This document shows positions 1 through 6,646 of a DNA stretch of 8,863 bases, one piece after another. The first letter of the stretch is position 1; every line of letters begins with the position of its first letter. A model generated the notes under the pieces. It worked only from the letters and a program-made list of their open reading frames with translations. It searched no databases and was not told the DNA's origin. The stretch lies in assembly GCA_001822215.1 (NCBI GenBank), contig MHQD01000028.1:1-8863 (forward strand), given 5' to 3'. A program made the translations under genes and the position numbers. Origin of the DNA: Candidatus Sungbacteria bacterium RIFCSPHIGHO2_01_FULL_50_25. GTDB lineage: Bacteria > Patescibacteriota > Minisyncoccia > Sungbacterales > HO2-52-23.

Positions 1-1597
1 TATAAGGGATTTTTTGCAATTCCGCCTCTCGGATTTTTTTCCCGATGGTTTCGTTTCGGCTGTCAAGCTCGACGCGCACGCATGCCGCCTCAAGGCGTTT
101 TTTTATTTCCGCGGCGTACGACGCCACCGAGTCGTTTACGGTTGCGATTAAAATTTGCGTTGGTGCAAGCCAAAAGGGAAATGCGCCGGCAAAGTGCTCA
201 ATTAAAATCGCGAGGTAGCGCTCGATCGAGCCCATGATCGCGGCGTGTATCATGACAACGCGTTCACATTCTCCTTTTTCATTTACACAAGTGAGGTCGA
301 ACCGTTCCGGAAGGTTCATATCAAGCTGGATTGTTGCGACCTGCCACTCGCGGCCAAGTGAGTCGGATGCAAGAAAATCGATTTTCGGGCCGTAAAACGC
401 GGCTTCCCCAGGCGCCTCGAACGCATCGGAGTTTTTCTCTTTCAGAATTGTGCGGAGCATTTCTTCCGTTTCATTCCACACCTCACGGGAACCCAAATAT
501 GCTTTCAGATTTTTTGGATCGGACAAAGAAAGACGCGTGCGGAGCGAAAACCCCGCTTTGCCGTAAAATTCGTGTACTATATCCCATATCTTTAAGATTT
601 CTTCTTTTGCCTGGCTCTGGCGGCAGAAGACATGCGCATCGTCCTGCGTGATTGCGCGCACCCGCGAGAGACCCGCGAGCTCGCCCGTCTGCTCATCGCG
701 ATACACTTTGGTGGTCGAGGCATAGCGCTGGGGCATATCGCGATAGCTCCAGAGGCGGCGCGCGAAAATTTGCGTGTGGTGCGGGCAATTCATTGGCTTC
801 ATCGCGAGTATGTGCCCTTCCCGGGTTTCTATTTTGAAAAGTTCGTTTTTGAATTTTTCCCAATGCCCGCTCCGCTCGTAGAGGTCTTTTTTCGTGATAT
901 GGGGAATATCAACTTGCTGATACCCGCGCGCTTTTCTCAATTTCCAGACAAAATCATCCAAGATGTTTCGGAGAATCGTTCCCTTCGGGGTCCATAACGG
1001 AAGTCCGGGACCGACGAGGTCGGAAAACGTAAACAGATCGAGTTCCTGGCCGAGGCGCTTGTGGTCGCGTTTTTTTGCTTCCTCGAGAAGCGTAAGATAT
1101 TCCTCCAGCTCTTTTTTTGACTCGAATGCAACGGCATATATCCGCGTGAGCATAGGATTTTTTTCGTTGCCCTTCCAGTAGGCGCCGGCAACAGATACAA
1201 GCTTGAAGGCATCTGGTGGAATTTCTGCAGTGTTTTTCACGTGCCCTCCGCGGCAAAGATCTGTAAAGCCGTCCCCGGTCCGGTACACAGTCAGATCTTT
1301 TTTTTCTTTTATAAAGTCTTTGATAAGATCGAGTTTGAACTGCTGGCCTGCAAAAAGTTTTTTTGCGCGAGCCGGGGATACAGTTTCACCAACAAAATCA
1401 AGGTTCCCGCGGATACTCGCGCGCATTGTTTCTTCAAGCTCGGGAAAATCTTTGTCGGCAATGGGGCTCGGGAGCTTGAAGTCATAATAAAAACCGTGCT
1501 CGATAACCGGGCCAATGCCGAGTTTTGCCTTTGGGAATTTTTTCAAAACCGCCATCGCCAGGATATGCGCAAGCGAATGGCGGATTTTTTCACTCAT
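1..1597 (-). CDS. thrS: Threonyl-tRNA synthetase, TGS-less, C-terminus cut by window edge
   Basis: This is a cytoplasmic class II aminoacyl-tRNA synthetase that activates threonine with ATP and charges tRNA-Thr. My reading of the reverse strand gives 532 codons running off the left edge and ending in EAELQKIPY, about 45-50 residues short of a complete protein by comparison with E. coli. The editing domain opens at once with HSLAH (H7, H11) and continues to DLCRGGH (C115, H119), the HxxxH and CxxxH pairs that clear Ser-tRNA. The catalytic core shows motif 2 (VYRDE, R300), motif 3 (GSIER, R460) and the zinc ligands C271 (MNCPHH), H322 (DDAH) and H451 (MIHAA). Two of the three zinc ligands sit exactly 63 residues earlier than in E. 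coli, so the N-terminal TGS domain is missing rather than misread. An in-frame ATG at 1624 would add nine residues. I chose 1597 (ATG AGT GAA AAA) because homology starts just after it; neither start has a Shine-Dalgarno site. Confidence 0.97.
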   Translation of the reverse strand, partial: MSEKIRHSLAHILAMAVLKKFPKAKLGIGPVIEHGFYYDFKLPSPIADKDFPELEETMRASIRGNLDFVGETVSPARAKKLFAGQQFKLDLIKDFIKEKKDLTVYRTGDGFTDLCRGGHVKNTAEIPPDAFKLVSVAGAYWKGNEKNPMLTRIYAVAFESKKELEEYLTLLEEAKKRDHKRLGQELDLFTFSDLVGPGLPLWTPKGTILRNILDDFVWKLRKARGYQQVDIPHITKKDLYERSGHWEKFKNELFKIETREGHILAMKPMNCPHHTQIFARRLWSYRDMPQRYASTTKVYRDEQTGELAGLSRVRAITQDDAHVFCRQSQAKEEILKIWDIVHEFYGKAGFSLRTRLSLSDPKNLKAYLGSREVWNETEEMLRTILKEKNSDAFEAPGEAAFYGPKIDFLASDSLGREWQVATIQLDMNLPERFDLTCVNEKGECERVVMIHAAIMGSIERYLAILIEHFAGAFPFWLAPTQILIATVNDSVASYAAEIKKRLEAACVRVELDSRNETIGKKIREAELQKIPY

Positions 1598-1645
1598 TGG
1601 TATTTCGTTGGTTTGCGACGTCATATAACCAAGCGCGAGTTCGTT

Positions 1646-1665
1646 GCCGAGCGCACGAGCTCGGC
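1646..1665 (-). other. GC hairpin in the thrS leader
   Basis: GCCGAGC and GCTCGGC form a perfect 7-bp stem with a 6-base loop between dnaE and thrS. If thrS is transcribed from the promoter proposed at 1675-1702, the stem begins about four bases into the mRNA and could protect its 5' end or affect initiation. Read on the plus strand the stem is followed by CTTTTGTTT and resembles a weak terminator, but no plus-strand gene ends here. It is short, so chance is possible. Confidence 0.35.
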
Positions 1666-1674
1666 CTTTTGTTT

Positions 1675-1702
1675 AGTATACGAAGAATGTGAAGAAAAAC
1701 AA
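1675..1702 (-). promoter_or_regulatory. Putative thrS promoter
   Basis: On the minus strand the -10 hexamer TATACT (1680-1675, 5 of 6 to consensus) lies 16 bases after a weak -35, TTGTTT (1702-1697, 3 of 6). The -35 starts only a few bases past the dnaE stop codon. Predicted initiation is an A near 1668, giving thrS a leader of about 70 bases. It implies that thrS can be expressed independently of dnaE. The weak -35 limits confidence. Confidence 0.45.
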
Positions 1703-1707
1703 GGGAT

Positions 1708-4700
1708 TTAGGCAATCTCCATTGCTTCCTCACAGAGAATTTTAATTGATCCATCCCTGTCGGAGAGCCGGCCGCGCACCATAAGGATTTTTTCCTCTTG
1801 CCAGACAGAAGGGTTTTTAGTGAGGACTTTCGGAAATACGAGGATTTCTGTCCGCGTCGTCAGATCTTCGAGCGTGACAAAAAGCATCGGTTCTCCTTTT
1901 TTCGTGGTGATTCTTTGGATGCCGTTGACGAGTCCCGCGACCGTAATCATTCTATCGCGCATGGATGAGTTGAGATCGCGTATCGGGAGTGCAAAATTTT
2001 GCTTGAGCCGATCCGCGTATTCCGCGAGCGGGTGCTCGGTGACGTAAAGCCCCAGAAGCTCTTTTTCCCATTGGAGCCGCTCTTTTTTCGTCGCAGGGTC
2101 TGTCTTTTTCAAGTGGAGCGATACCGCTGCGGCTCCCGGTGTTGACGCAAAAAGCGATGTCTGGCCGCCGTGCATGTTTTTTTGCGATTCGCGGTTATAT
2201 TCGAGAATCGTATCGAGGTTCGCAAGAATTTCATTCCGTTCGTCCAAGGAGTCGAGTGCTCCGCACTTCGCGAGCGATTCGACTGATTTTTTGTTGAAGT
2301 CCTTGTGCTGAACCCGTTCGGCAAAATCGGTGATTGTCGCGAATTTTCCGTTTTCGGCGCGCGCATCGGTAATCGCCCGGACAATGTTTGTTCCGACGTT
2401 TTTCACCGATTCAAGTCCGAATCGAATCGTATCCGGGGCGCCATCAGATCCCTTGATGAGCGTAAATTGCGCATGGGATTCGTTCACGTCCGGCGGGAGC
2501 ACCGGGATTCCCATGCGTTTTGTTTCATCGATGATTTCAGCGATTTTTTCAGTATCTCCCGAATCAGCCGTAAGGACCGCGGTCATGTATTCCCCCGGGA
2601 AATTCGCTTTCATATACGCGGTTTGGTACGCCACGCGGCCGTAGCTTGCGGCATGCGCCTTATTGAAGCCGTAGGCCGCAAACGGCTCGATAAGCTTCCA
2701 GAGTTCATGCGCTTTCGACGCCGGAACGTCGTTTTCTATAAACCCCTTGATGAGTTTTTCCTTTTGCGCCTGCATTTCCGCGGGGATCTTTTTCCCCATG
2801 GCTTTTCGAAGTTTGTCCGCTTCGAGCCATGAGAATCCCGCAAGCTTTATCGCAATCAAAAGAACATCGTCTTGATAGGTTATGACTCCATTTGACTGAT
2901 CAAGAATATCTTCCATTCGCGGGTCGAGGTAATGTACAAGCTTGGGGTTATGCTTGCGCTCGATGTATTTCGGTATTGATTCAAGAGGGCCCGGCCGATA
3001 GAGCGCAACCATCGCGTTAATATCGTGTATTGAGGTTGGCTTCAAATCCTTTAAATATTTTGTCATGCCCGAGCCGCCGAGCTGGAAAAGCCCCATGGTT
3101 TCTCCCCGCGCCAAAAGCTCGAATGTCTTTTTGTCGTCGAGCGGTATTGTTTCGATATCAACGTCCGTTCCCCGGTGCTCTTTTACGAGGCGAACCGCGT
3201 TCCCGAGGATCGAGAGATTTCTGATTCCGAGAAAGTCGAATTTGAGAAGCCCCGCGTCTTCCACCGCGTGCATATCGTATTGCGTTATTATTTTTCCTCC
3301 TTTGGGGTCAAATTGGAGCGGCACGTACTCGATAAGCGGAGATGGCGCAATGACAACGCCTGCGGCGTGGACCGAGATATGGCGAACGCATCCCTCGAGG
3401 CGTTTTGCTTTGTCGATTACGTCCTTGACTTCAGGTTCTGATGCATACATTTCTTTGAGCTCCGGCGCAAGCTCGAGCGCCTGGTCTATGGTCATGGGGA
3501 ATCCCTGCATGCCCAATGGAATGAGTTTTGCAATGCGGTCTCCCAGCATATAGGGGTGTTTCAGGGCGCGGGCGACGTCGCGGACGACCGCGCGCGCCAT
3601 CATGGTTCCGAACGTGCCGATCTGCGCGACTTTATCCTCGCCGTACTTTTGTTTTACGTATTCGATCATCTCGTCGCGCCGGTTATCCGCAAAGTCCATG
3701 TCGATATCAGGCGGCGAGGGCCGCTCCGGGTTTAAGAAGCGCTCAAAGGGAAGCCGGTATTCGCGTGGGTCGATATTCGTGATGCCGATGAGATACGTCA
3801 CGAGAGATCCCGCAACAGAACCACGGATGTTTGTGAGAATGCCGTTTTTGTGAGCATGGTCAAGAAGGTCTGCGACAACCAAAAAATACGGCGCAAATCC
3901 TTTTGTCGTGATTGTCCCGAGTTCGTATTCGAGGCGCGTTATTGTTTCCGCGTCTTTTGTGACTCTTCGCTTCTCGACGCCCTCATACGCGATCCGCCGA
4001 AGTTCGCTCTCGTAGCTCGCGCCCCGGGGGAGATCGAGTTTTGGGAATGTCCATGAGCCAAGGGGAATATCTATCGCGACGCGCGACGCGATTTCCTGCG
4101 TATGCGCGATTGCTTCCGGGTGCGCCGGGAAAAGAGTCGCCATTTCCTGCGCGGAGCGCATGGAGAGGTTTGATTGGCGCATCGTGAGGCGGTCTTCGTC
4201 GTCTATCGCGGAACCTGTTTGGATTGAAACCATGATGTCCTGTGCTTCCGAGTCATCCGGCTTCACGTAGTGGACGTCGTTTGCCGCAACGATTTTTACT
4301 CCTGTTTTTTGCGAAATGCCGATGAGCGCTTCATTGACCGCTTTTTGCGCCGGAATCTCGAAGTGCGGCGCAAGTTCGAGATAAAAATTCTCCTTTCCAA
4401 AAATATCCCGGTATTCTTCGGTTATGCGGAGCGCTCGCTCGCGCTCGCGCGCCTGGATCGCACGGGGAATTTCTCCTCCGAGGCATCCCGAAAGCGCGAT
4501 AAGCCCTTTCGCGTGCGCGCGCAAAAAGTCTTTGTCTACCCGCGGCTTATAATAGAATCCTTCGAGGTGCCCCGCCGATACGATTTTTATGAGATTCTTG
4601 TATCCGTCGTAATTCGTCGCAAGAAGAGTGAGGTGGTATCGTTTTGAGTCTATCCCCGGGCGCTTGTCCCGCATCCCTTCGTAGGCAATATACATTTCAA

Positions 4701-4893
4701 CCCCGAGGATGGGGTTGATTCCGCGCGCCTTCGCCTTTTTATAAAATTCGATGGCGCCATAGAGATTCCCGTGGTCGGTGAGCGCGAGAGAATCCATTTC
4801 AAGGCGCGCCGCTTCTCGTATGAGATCATCAATTTTCGCAAGGCCGTCGAGAAGGCTATAATGGCTATGAACGTGGAGATGGGTAAATTTCAT
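1708..4893 (-). CDS. dnaE: DNA polymerase III alpha subunit, short C-terminus
   Basis: This is the catalytic subunit of the replicative DNA polymerase, 1061 residues from the ATG at 4893. An in-frame ATG at 4941 would add 16 non-homologous residues and reach into the spacer repeat; family homology starts at MKFTHLHVHS, so it is rejected. The N-terminal PHP domain (about 1-270) keeps a full set of metal ligands: H7, H9, D16, H41, E66, H87, C137, D206 and H208. E. coli has lost several of these, so a PHP-based 3'-5' proofreading nuclease as in Thermus or Mycobacterium DnaE is plausible. Polymerase aspartates are D398 and D400 (PDIDMDF) and D553 (LLKFDFLG). A beta-clamp motif QTSLF lies at 911-915. 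The OB fold (about 982-1056) is followed by almost nothing, so the C-terminal tau-binding domain of the 1160-residue E. coli protein is absent. The stop is TAA. Confidence 0.98.
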   Translation of the reverse strand: MKFTHLHVHSHYSLLDGLAKIDDLIREAARLEMDSLALTDHGNLYGAIEFYKKAKARGINPILGVEMYIAYEGMRDKRPGIDSKRYHLTLLATNYDGYKNLIKIVSAGHLEGFYYKPRVDKDFLRAHAKGLIALSGCLGGEIPRAIQARERERALRITEEYRDIFGKENFYLELAPHFEIPAQKAVNEALIGISQKTGVKIVAANDVHYVKPDDSEAQDIMVSIQTGSAIDDEDRLTMRQSNLSMRSAQEMATLFPAHPEAIAHTQEIASRVAIDIPLGSWTFPKLDLPRGASYESELRRIAYEGVEKRRVTKDAETITRLEYELGTITTKGFAPYFLVVADLLDHAHKNGILTNIRGSVAGSLVTYLIGITNIDPREYRLPFERFLNPERPSPPDIDMDFADNRRDEMIEYVKQKYGEDKVAQIGTFGTMMARAVVRDVARALKHPYMLGDRIAKLIPLGMQGFPMTIDQALELAPELKEMYASEPEVKDVIDKAKRLEGCVRHISVHAAGVVIAPSPLIEYVPLQFDPKGGKIITQYDMHAVEDAGLLKFDFLGIRNLSILGNAVRLVKEHRGTDVDIETIPLDDKKTFELLARGETMGLFQLGGSGMTKYLKDLKPTSIHDINAMVALYRPGPLESIPKYIERKHNPKLVHYLDPRMEDILDQSNGVITYQDDVLLIAIKLAGFSWLEADKLRKAMGKKIPAEMQAQKEKLIKGFIENDVPASKAHELWKLIEPFAAYGFNKAHAASYGRVAYQTAYMKANFPGEYMTAVLTADSGDTEKIAEIIDETKRMGIPVLPPDVNESHAQFTLIKGSDGAPDTIRFGLESVKNVGTNIVRAITDARAENGKFATITDFAERVQHKDFNKKSVESLAKCGALDSLDERNEILANLDTILEYNRESQKNMHGGQTSLFASTPGAAAVSLHLKKTDPATKKERLQWEKELLGLYVTEHPLAEYADRLKQNFALPIRDLNSSMRDRMITVAGLVNGIQRITTKKGEPMLFVTLEDLTTRTEILVFPKVLTKNPSVWQEEKILMVRGRLSDRDGSIKILCEEAMEIA

Positions 4894-4901
4894 TGTGTTA
4901 T

Positions 4902-4907
4902 AGTGTA
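4902..4907 (-). promoter_or_regulatory. Possible dnaE -10 element
   Basis: TACACT (minus strand, 4 of 6 to TATAAT) ends eight bases before the dnaE ATG, which would place transcription start within a couple of bases of the start codon. There is no Shine-Dalgarno site upstream of the ATG, consistent with a leaderless mRNA. The only -35 match, TTGGTA at 4933-4928, is 20 bases away, longer than normal, and overlaps the arm of the spacer inverted repeat. Weak evidence. Confidence 0.25.
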
Positions 4908-4928
4908 GGGTTTCCGAGCGTTGTTTGT

Positions 4929-5077
4929 ACCAAGCGGGCAAATCTTCTCGCTACGCGCAAACCCCCAGCGCGGGTTTGCGCTGCCCTTCGGCCTCGCTCG
5001 CCCCATCTTTTCTGTTGAAAAGAGGGGCACCATGCCCGCTCGGCCTCAGAGGCCGCTCGAATACTTGCCCGCTTGGT
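4929..5077. repeat. 149-base multi-hairpin element in the dnaE/rnhB divergent spacer
   Basis: The ends are a perfect 13-bp inverted repeat, ACCAAGCGGGCAA (4929-4941) and TTGCCCGCTTGGT (5065-5077). Inside are three further stems. At 4955-4981, GCGCAAACCC and GGGTTTGCGC make a 10-bp stem with a 7-base loop. At 5000-5028, a 12-bp stem with one bulged A is capped by TGTT. At 5041-5055, CGGCC and GGCCG flank TCAGA. The layout resembles a four-way folded RNA or a non-coding repeat with terminal inverted repeats. There is no target-site duplication at the edges and no protein-coding signal; the reading frame through it that joins rnhB has no family homology. The block lies between two divergent genes, so it may be an independent small RNA, a leader, or a miniature element. 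I recognise no named family. Confidence 0.6.
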
Positions 5078-5148
5078 GAAGACATTTTGGTCCGTTTTGT
5101 ACACAACGTGATTGTTTCTTACATGGTAAGTATAGCGAGTTGGTTTGT

Positions 5149-5153
5149 TAAGG
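5149..5153 (+). promoter_or_regulatory. Partial Shine-Dalgarno site of rnhB
   Basis: TAAGG lies eight bases before the ATG at 5162 and matches the first five bases of TAAGGAGG. It supports that start over the upstream in-frame ATG at 5123, which sits inside the small inverted repeat CTTAC-ATG-GTAAG. Confidence 0.4.
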
Positions 5154-5161
5154 CAAATTTT

Positions 5162-5725
5162 ATGGAGATTATCGGAATAGATGAAGCGGGGCGGGGCCCC
5201 TTGGCAGGCCCCGTTGTTGTCGCCGGGGTAAAAATCCGGAGTTCGAAGAAAACAACGCATATTTTTGCTGGGATTCGGGATTCCAAAAAACTCTCTGCAA
5301 AAAAACGGGAGGAATGGTTTTCCGTACTCACCTCGCGCCCGGAGATTGAATACGCGGTCGCGCGCGTGTGGCCCGCGGTAATTGATCGGATGAATATTTC
5401 GCGCGCGGCAAATCTCGCGGCGCGCCGAGCGCATTGGAAGCTTTCGCGCGGCCGCGGGGGAATCTATGCATTGCTTGACGGCGGACTGTACCTGCCGGAT
5501 TCGATTTTACAGGAGACAATTATAAAAGGCGATGAGAAAATTCCTCTTATCGCGGCTGCGTCAATCATCGCAAAAGTCACGCGCGACCGGATTATGGTGC
5601 GGCTCCATAGGAAGTATCCTGAATATCGATTCGACCTCCATAAAGGGTACGGAACAGAGCTCCACCGTAAAATTCTAAGATCAATCGGGCGGTCGGCGGC
5701 GCATCGGGCGTCATTTCGCTTCTGA
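5162..5725 (+). CDS. rnhB: Ribonuclease HII
   Basis: The enzyme cuts the RNA strand of RNA-DNA hybrids and nicks at single ribonucleotides left in DNA, starting ribonucleotide excision repair. The product has 187 residues, close to the 198 of E. coli. It opens with the hallmark GIDEAGRGPLAGP (D7, E8), continues with RDSKKLS (40-45), LLDGG (D106) and KGDEK (D124), completing the DEDD metal site. AAASIIAKVTRDR (131-143) and HKGYGT (160-165) are also family signatures, and the protein ends HRASFRF as expected. The frame is open upstream to 4925 through the hairpin element, but homology begins at MEIIGIDEAG, and TAAGG precedes this ATG. The gene diverges from dnaE and precedes rpmF by 48 bases. 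The stop is TGA, so UGA is not reassigned here. I saw no convincing promoter for it. Confidence 0.97.
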   Translation: MEIIGIDEAGRGPLAGPVVVAGVKIRSSKKTTHIFAGIRDSKKLSAKKREEWFSVLTSRPEIEYAVARVWPAVIDRMNISRAANLAARRAHWKLSRGRGGIYALLDGGLYLPDSILQETIIKGDEKIPLIAAASIIAKVTRDRIMVRLHRKYPEYRFDLHKGYGTELHRKILRSIGRSAAHRASFRF

Positions 5726-5737
5726 GTTTATTTTGTG

Positions 5738-5766
5738 TTGCCAAGTCGCAATTTATTTGATATCAT
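5738..5766 (+). promoter_or_regulatory. rpmF promoter, predicted leaderless
   Basis: TTGCCA (5738-5743, 5 of 6) and TATCAT (5761-5766, 5 of 6) are separated by exactly 17 bases, the ideal sigma70 spacing. Seven bases separate the -10 from the ATG at 5774, so the predicted transcription start is at 5773-5774, on the start codon itself. No Shine-Dalgarno site could fit between them. It lies in the 48-base gap after rnhB and probably drives rpmF and possibly the genes beyond. Confidence 0.7.
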
Positions 5767-5773
5767 CATCACC

Positions 5774-6013
5774 ATGGTTGTCCGAATGAGGCATACGAAG
5801 GGGAAGCGCAATCGCATCCGTTCCCACCACGCCCTTACGCCAGGGCGCCTTGGCGTCTGCGGCCACTGCGGAAAGCCCGCGCGGCCCCATATTATCTGCA
5901 AAAATTGCGGATGGTATGGTTCAAGGCAGGTAGTTGACGTTCTCGCAAAACTCGATAAAAAAGAACGGAAAAAGAAGGAGAAAGAGCTCGCCGCAAAAGA
6001 AGAGAAAAAATAA
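5774..6013 (+). CDS. rpmF: Large ribosomal subunit protein bL32 with lysine-rich tail
   Basis: This is a small zinc-ribbon protein of the 50S subunit, 79 residues. The N-terminus MVVRMRHTKGKR is basic and leads into the RSHHAL segment typical of CPR L32. The zinc ribbon is CGHC (C29, C32) and CKNC (C42, C45), nine residues between the pairs, with all four cysteines present. Usual L32 proteins are about 55-60 residues; here a charged tail (about 57-79, dominated by K and E) is added after RQVVDV. The ATG at 5774 was chosen over the upstream one at 5735, which would add non-homologous residues and lies ahead of the promoter, and over the internal ATG at 5786, which would cut the conserved start. 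There is no Shine-Dalgarno site. nusB follows after a 109-base repeat-filled spacer. Confidence 0.92.
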   Translation: MVVRMRHTKGKRNRIRSHHALTPGRLGVCGHCGKPARPHIICKNCGWYGSRQVVDVLAKLDKKERKKKEKELAAKEEKK

Positions 6014-6117
6014 TTTTCAATTATCAATTTTCAATGAATTTTCAATGGCCCAATTTTCAATCGAAAAATAAAGAATTCTGATCTGATTGAAAATTGAACA
6101 TTGGAAATTGAAAATTA
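6014..6117 (+). repeat. TTTTCAAT repeat forming a long hairpin between rpmF and nusB
   Basis: The spacer starts with the first base after the rpmF stop. Four direct copies of TTTTCAAT (6014, 6028, 6039, 6054) are followed by reverse copies ATTGAAAA (6086, 6107) and a variant (6100). The best stem is CAATTTTCAATC (6051-6062) with GATTGAAAATTG (6085-6096), 12 perfect pairs and a 22-base loop. It continues through an internal loop as CAATG (6043-6047) with CATTG (6099-6103), and AATTTT (6037-6042) with GAAATT (6104-6109, one G-U pair). It ends five bases before the nusB ATG. No T-run follows, so it is not a standard intrinsic terminator. Confidence 0.75.
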
Positions 6118-6122
6118 GTTAA

Positions 6123-6638
6123 ATGGCTTCACGCCACCTCGCTCGTTCCATCGCAATGCAGTCCCTATTCGAATGGGATTTTGATAATAAGGATGCAAAA
6201 GTCCTGAAGGATGTTGTTGCGCGCAATAAAGAGGAGTACGGCCCCGGCATAGAGGAAGAATATGCGTTTATTGACCGGCTAGTCGAAGGAACGACGAAAA
6301 ACATCGCGAAGATCGATGAAATCATAGAGAAAGCCGCCCCGGAGTGGCCGATTAACCAAATTACGGCGGTTGACCGCGCGGTCCTGCGGCTCGGGCTCTA
6401 TGAGCTTCTCTTCGGGAAAAGAGACGAGGTTCCTCCGAAGGTTGCGATCAATGAGGCGATCGAGCTTGCAAAATCGTTCGGCGGGGAATCGTCGGGGAAA
6501 TTCGTGAACGGGGTTTTGGGAACCGTATATCGCGAGATCGGGGAGCCGGGAAAAGAGTATCCGACGCGCGAGGAACTCGCCAAAAAACGGGCAGAGGAAG
6601 AGACAGAAGAAGAAAAAAAACAAAAAGAAAAGGAATAA
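6123..6638 (+). CDS. nusB: Transcription antitermination factor NusB with charged tail
   Basis: NusB is an all-helical RNA-binding protein that pairs with S10 (NusE) on boxA RNA to keep RNA polymerase processive, mainly in rRNA transcription. The product is 171 residues; E. coli NusB has 139. The N-terminal helix SRHLARSIAMQSLFEWD has the family pattern of arginines then A-x-Q-x-L. The core ITAVDRAVLRLGLYELLF (80-97), VPPKVAINEAIELAKSFG (103-120) and KFVNGVLGTVYRE (126-138) is strongly conserved. After about residue 142 comes a tail of mostly E and K, likely helical or disordered, extending beyond the normal fold. The ATG starts right at homology. No Shine-Dalgarno site is visible; the sequence before the start is AATTAGTTAA. 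It is followed by rnc across an 83-base hairpin spacer. Confidence 0.96.
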   Translation: MASRHLARSIAMQSLFEWDFDNKDAKVLKDVVARNKEEYGPGIEEEYAFIDRLVEGTTKNIAKIDEIIEKAAPEWPINQITAVDRAVLRLGLYELLFGKRDEVPPKVAINEAIELAKSFGGESSGKFVNGVLGTVYREIGEPGKEYPTREELAKKRAEEETEEEKKQKEKE

Positions 6639-6646
6639 CATAATGT

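Noticed and set aside
331..997. Plus-strand open frames of about 100-120 codons across the first kilobase
   Set aside because: They are opposite thrS, whose minus-strand translation is conserved throughout. They have no family features.
5097..5105. TTGTACACA, one mismatch from a relaxed DnaA box, near dnaE
   Set aside because: It is a single site with no cluster and no AT-rich unwinding region, so an origin cannot be supported.
4919..5105. Transposon or integron attC interpretation of the spacer inverted repeat
   Set aside because: There is no target duplication, no transposase and no attC core sites. Only the self-complementary structure is supported.
5118..5130. Small inverted repeat CTTAC-ATG-GTAAG upstream of rnhB
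   Set aside because: Arms of five bases are expected by chance, and no promoter could be fixed around it to make it an operator.
4925..5161. Upstream in-frame extension of rnhB
   Set aside because: It translates the hairpin element into a sequence with no homology, while the family start and TAAGG fit the ATG at 5162.
4898..5434. A 178-codon open frame on the minus strand opposite rnhB and the spacer element
   Set aside because: It is antisense to the well-supported rnhB, runs through the hairpin block, and shows no recognisable family.
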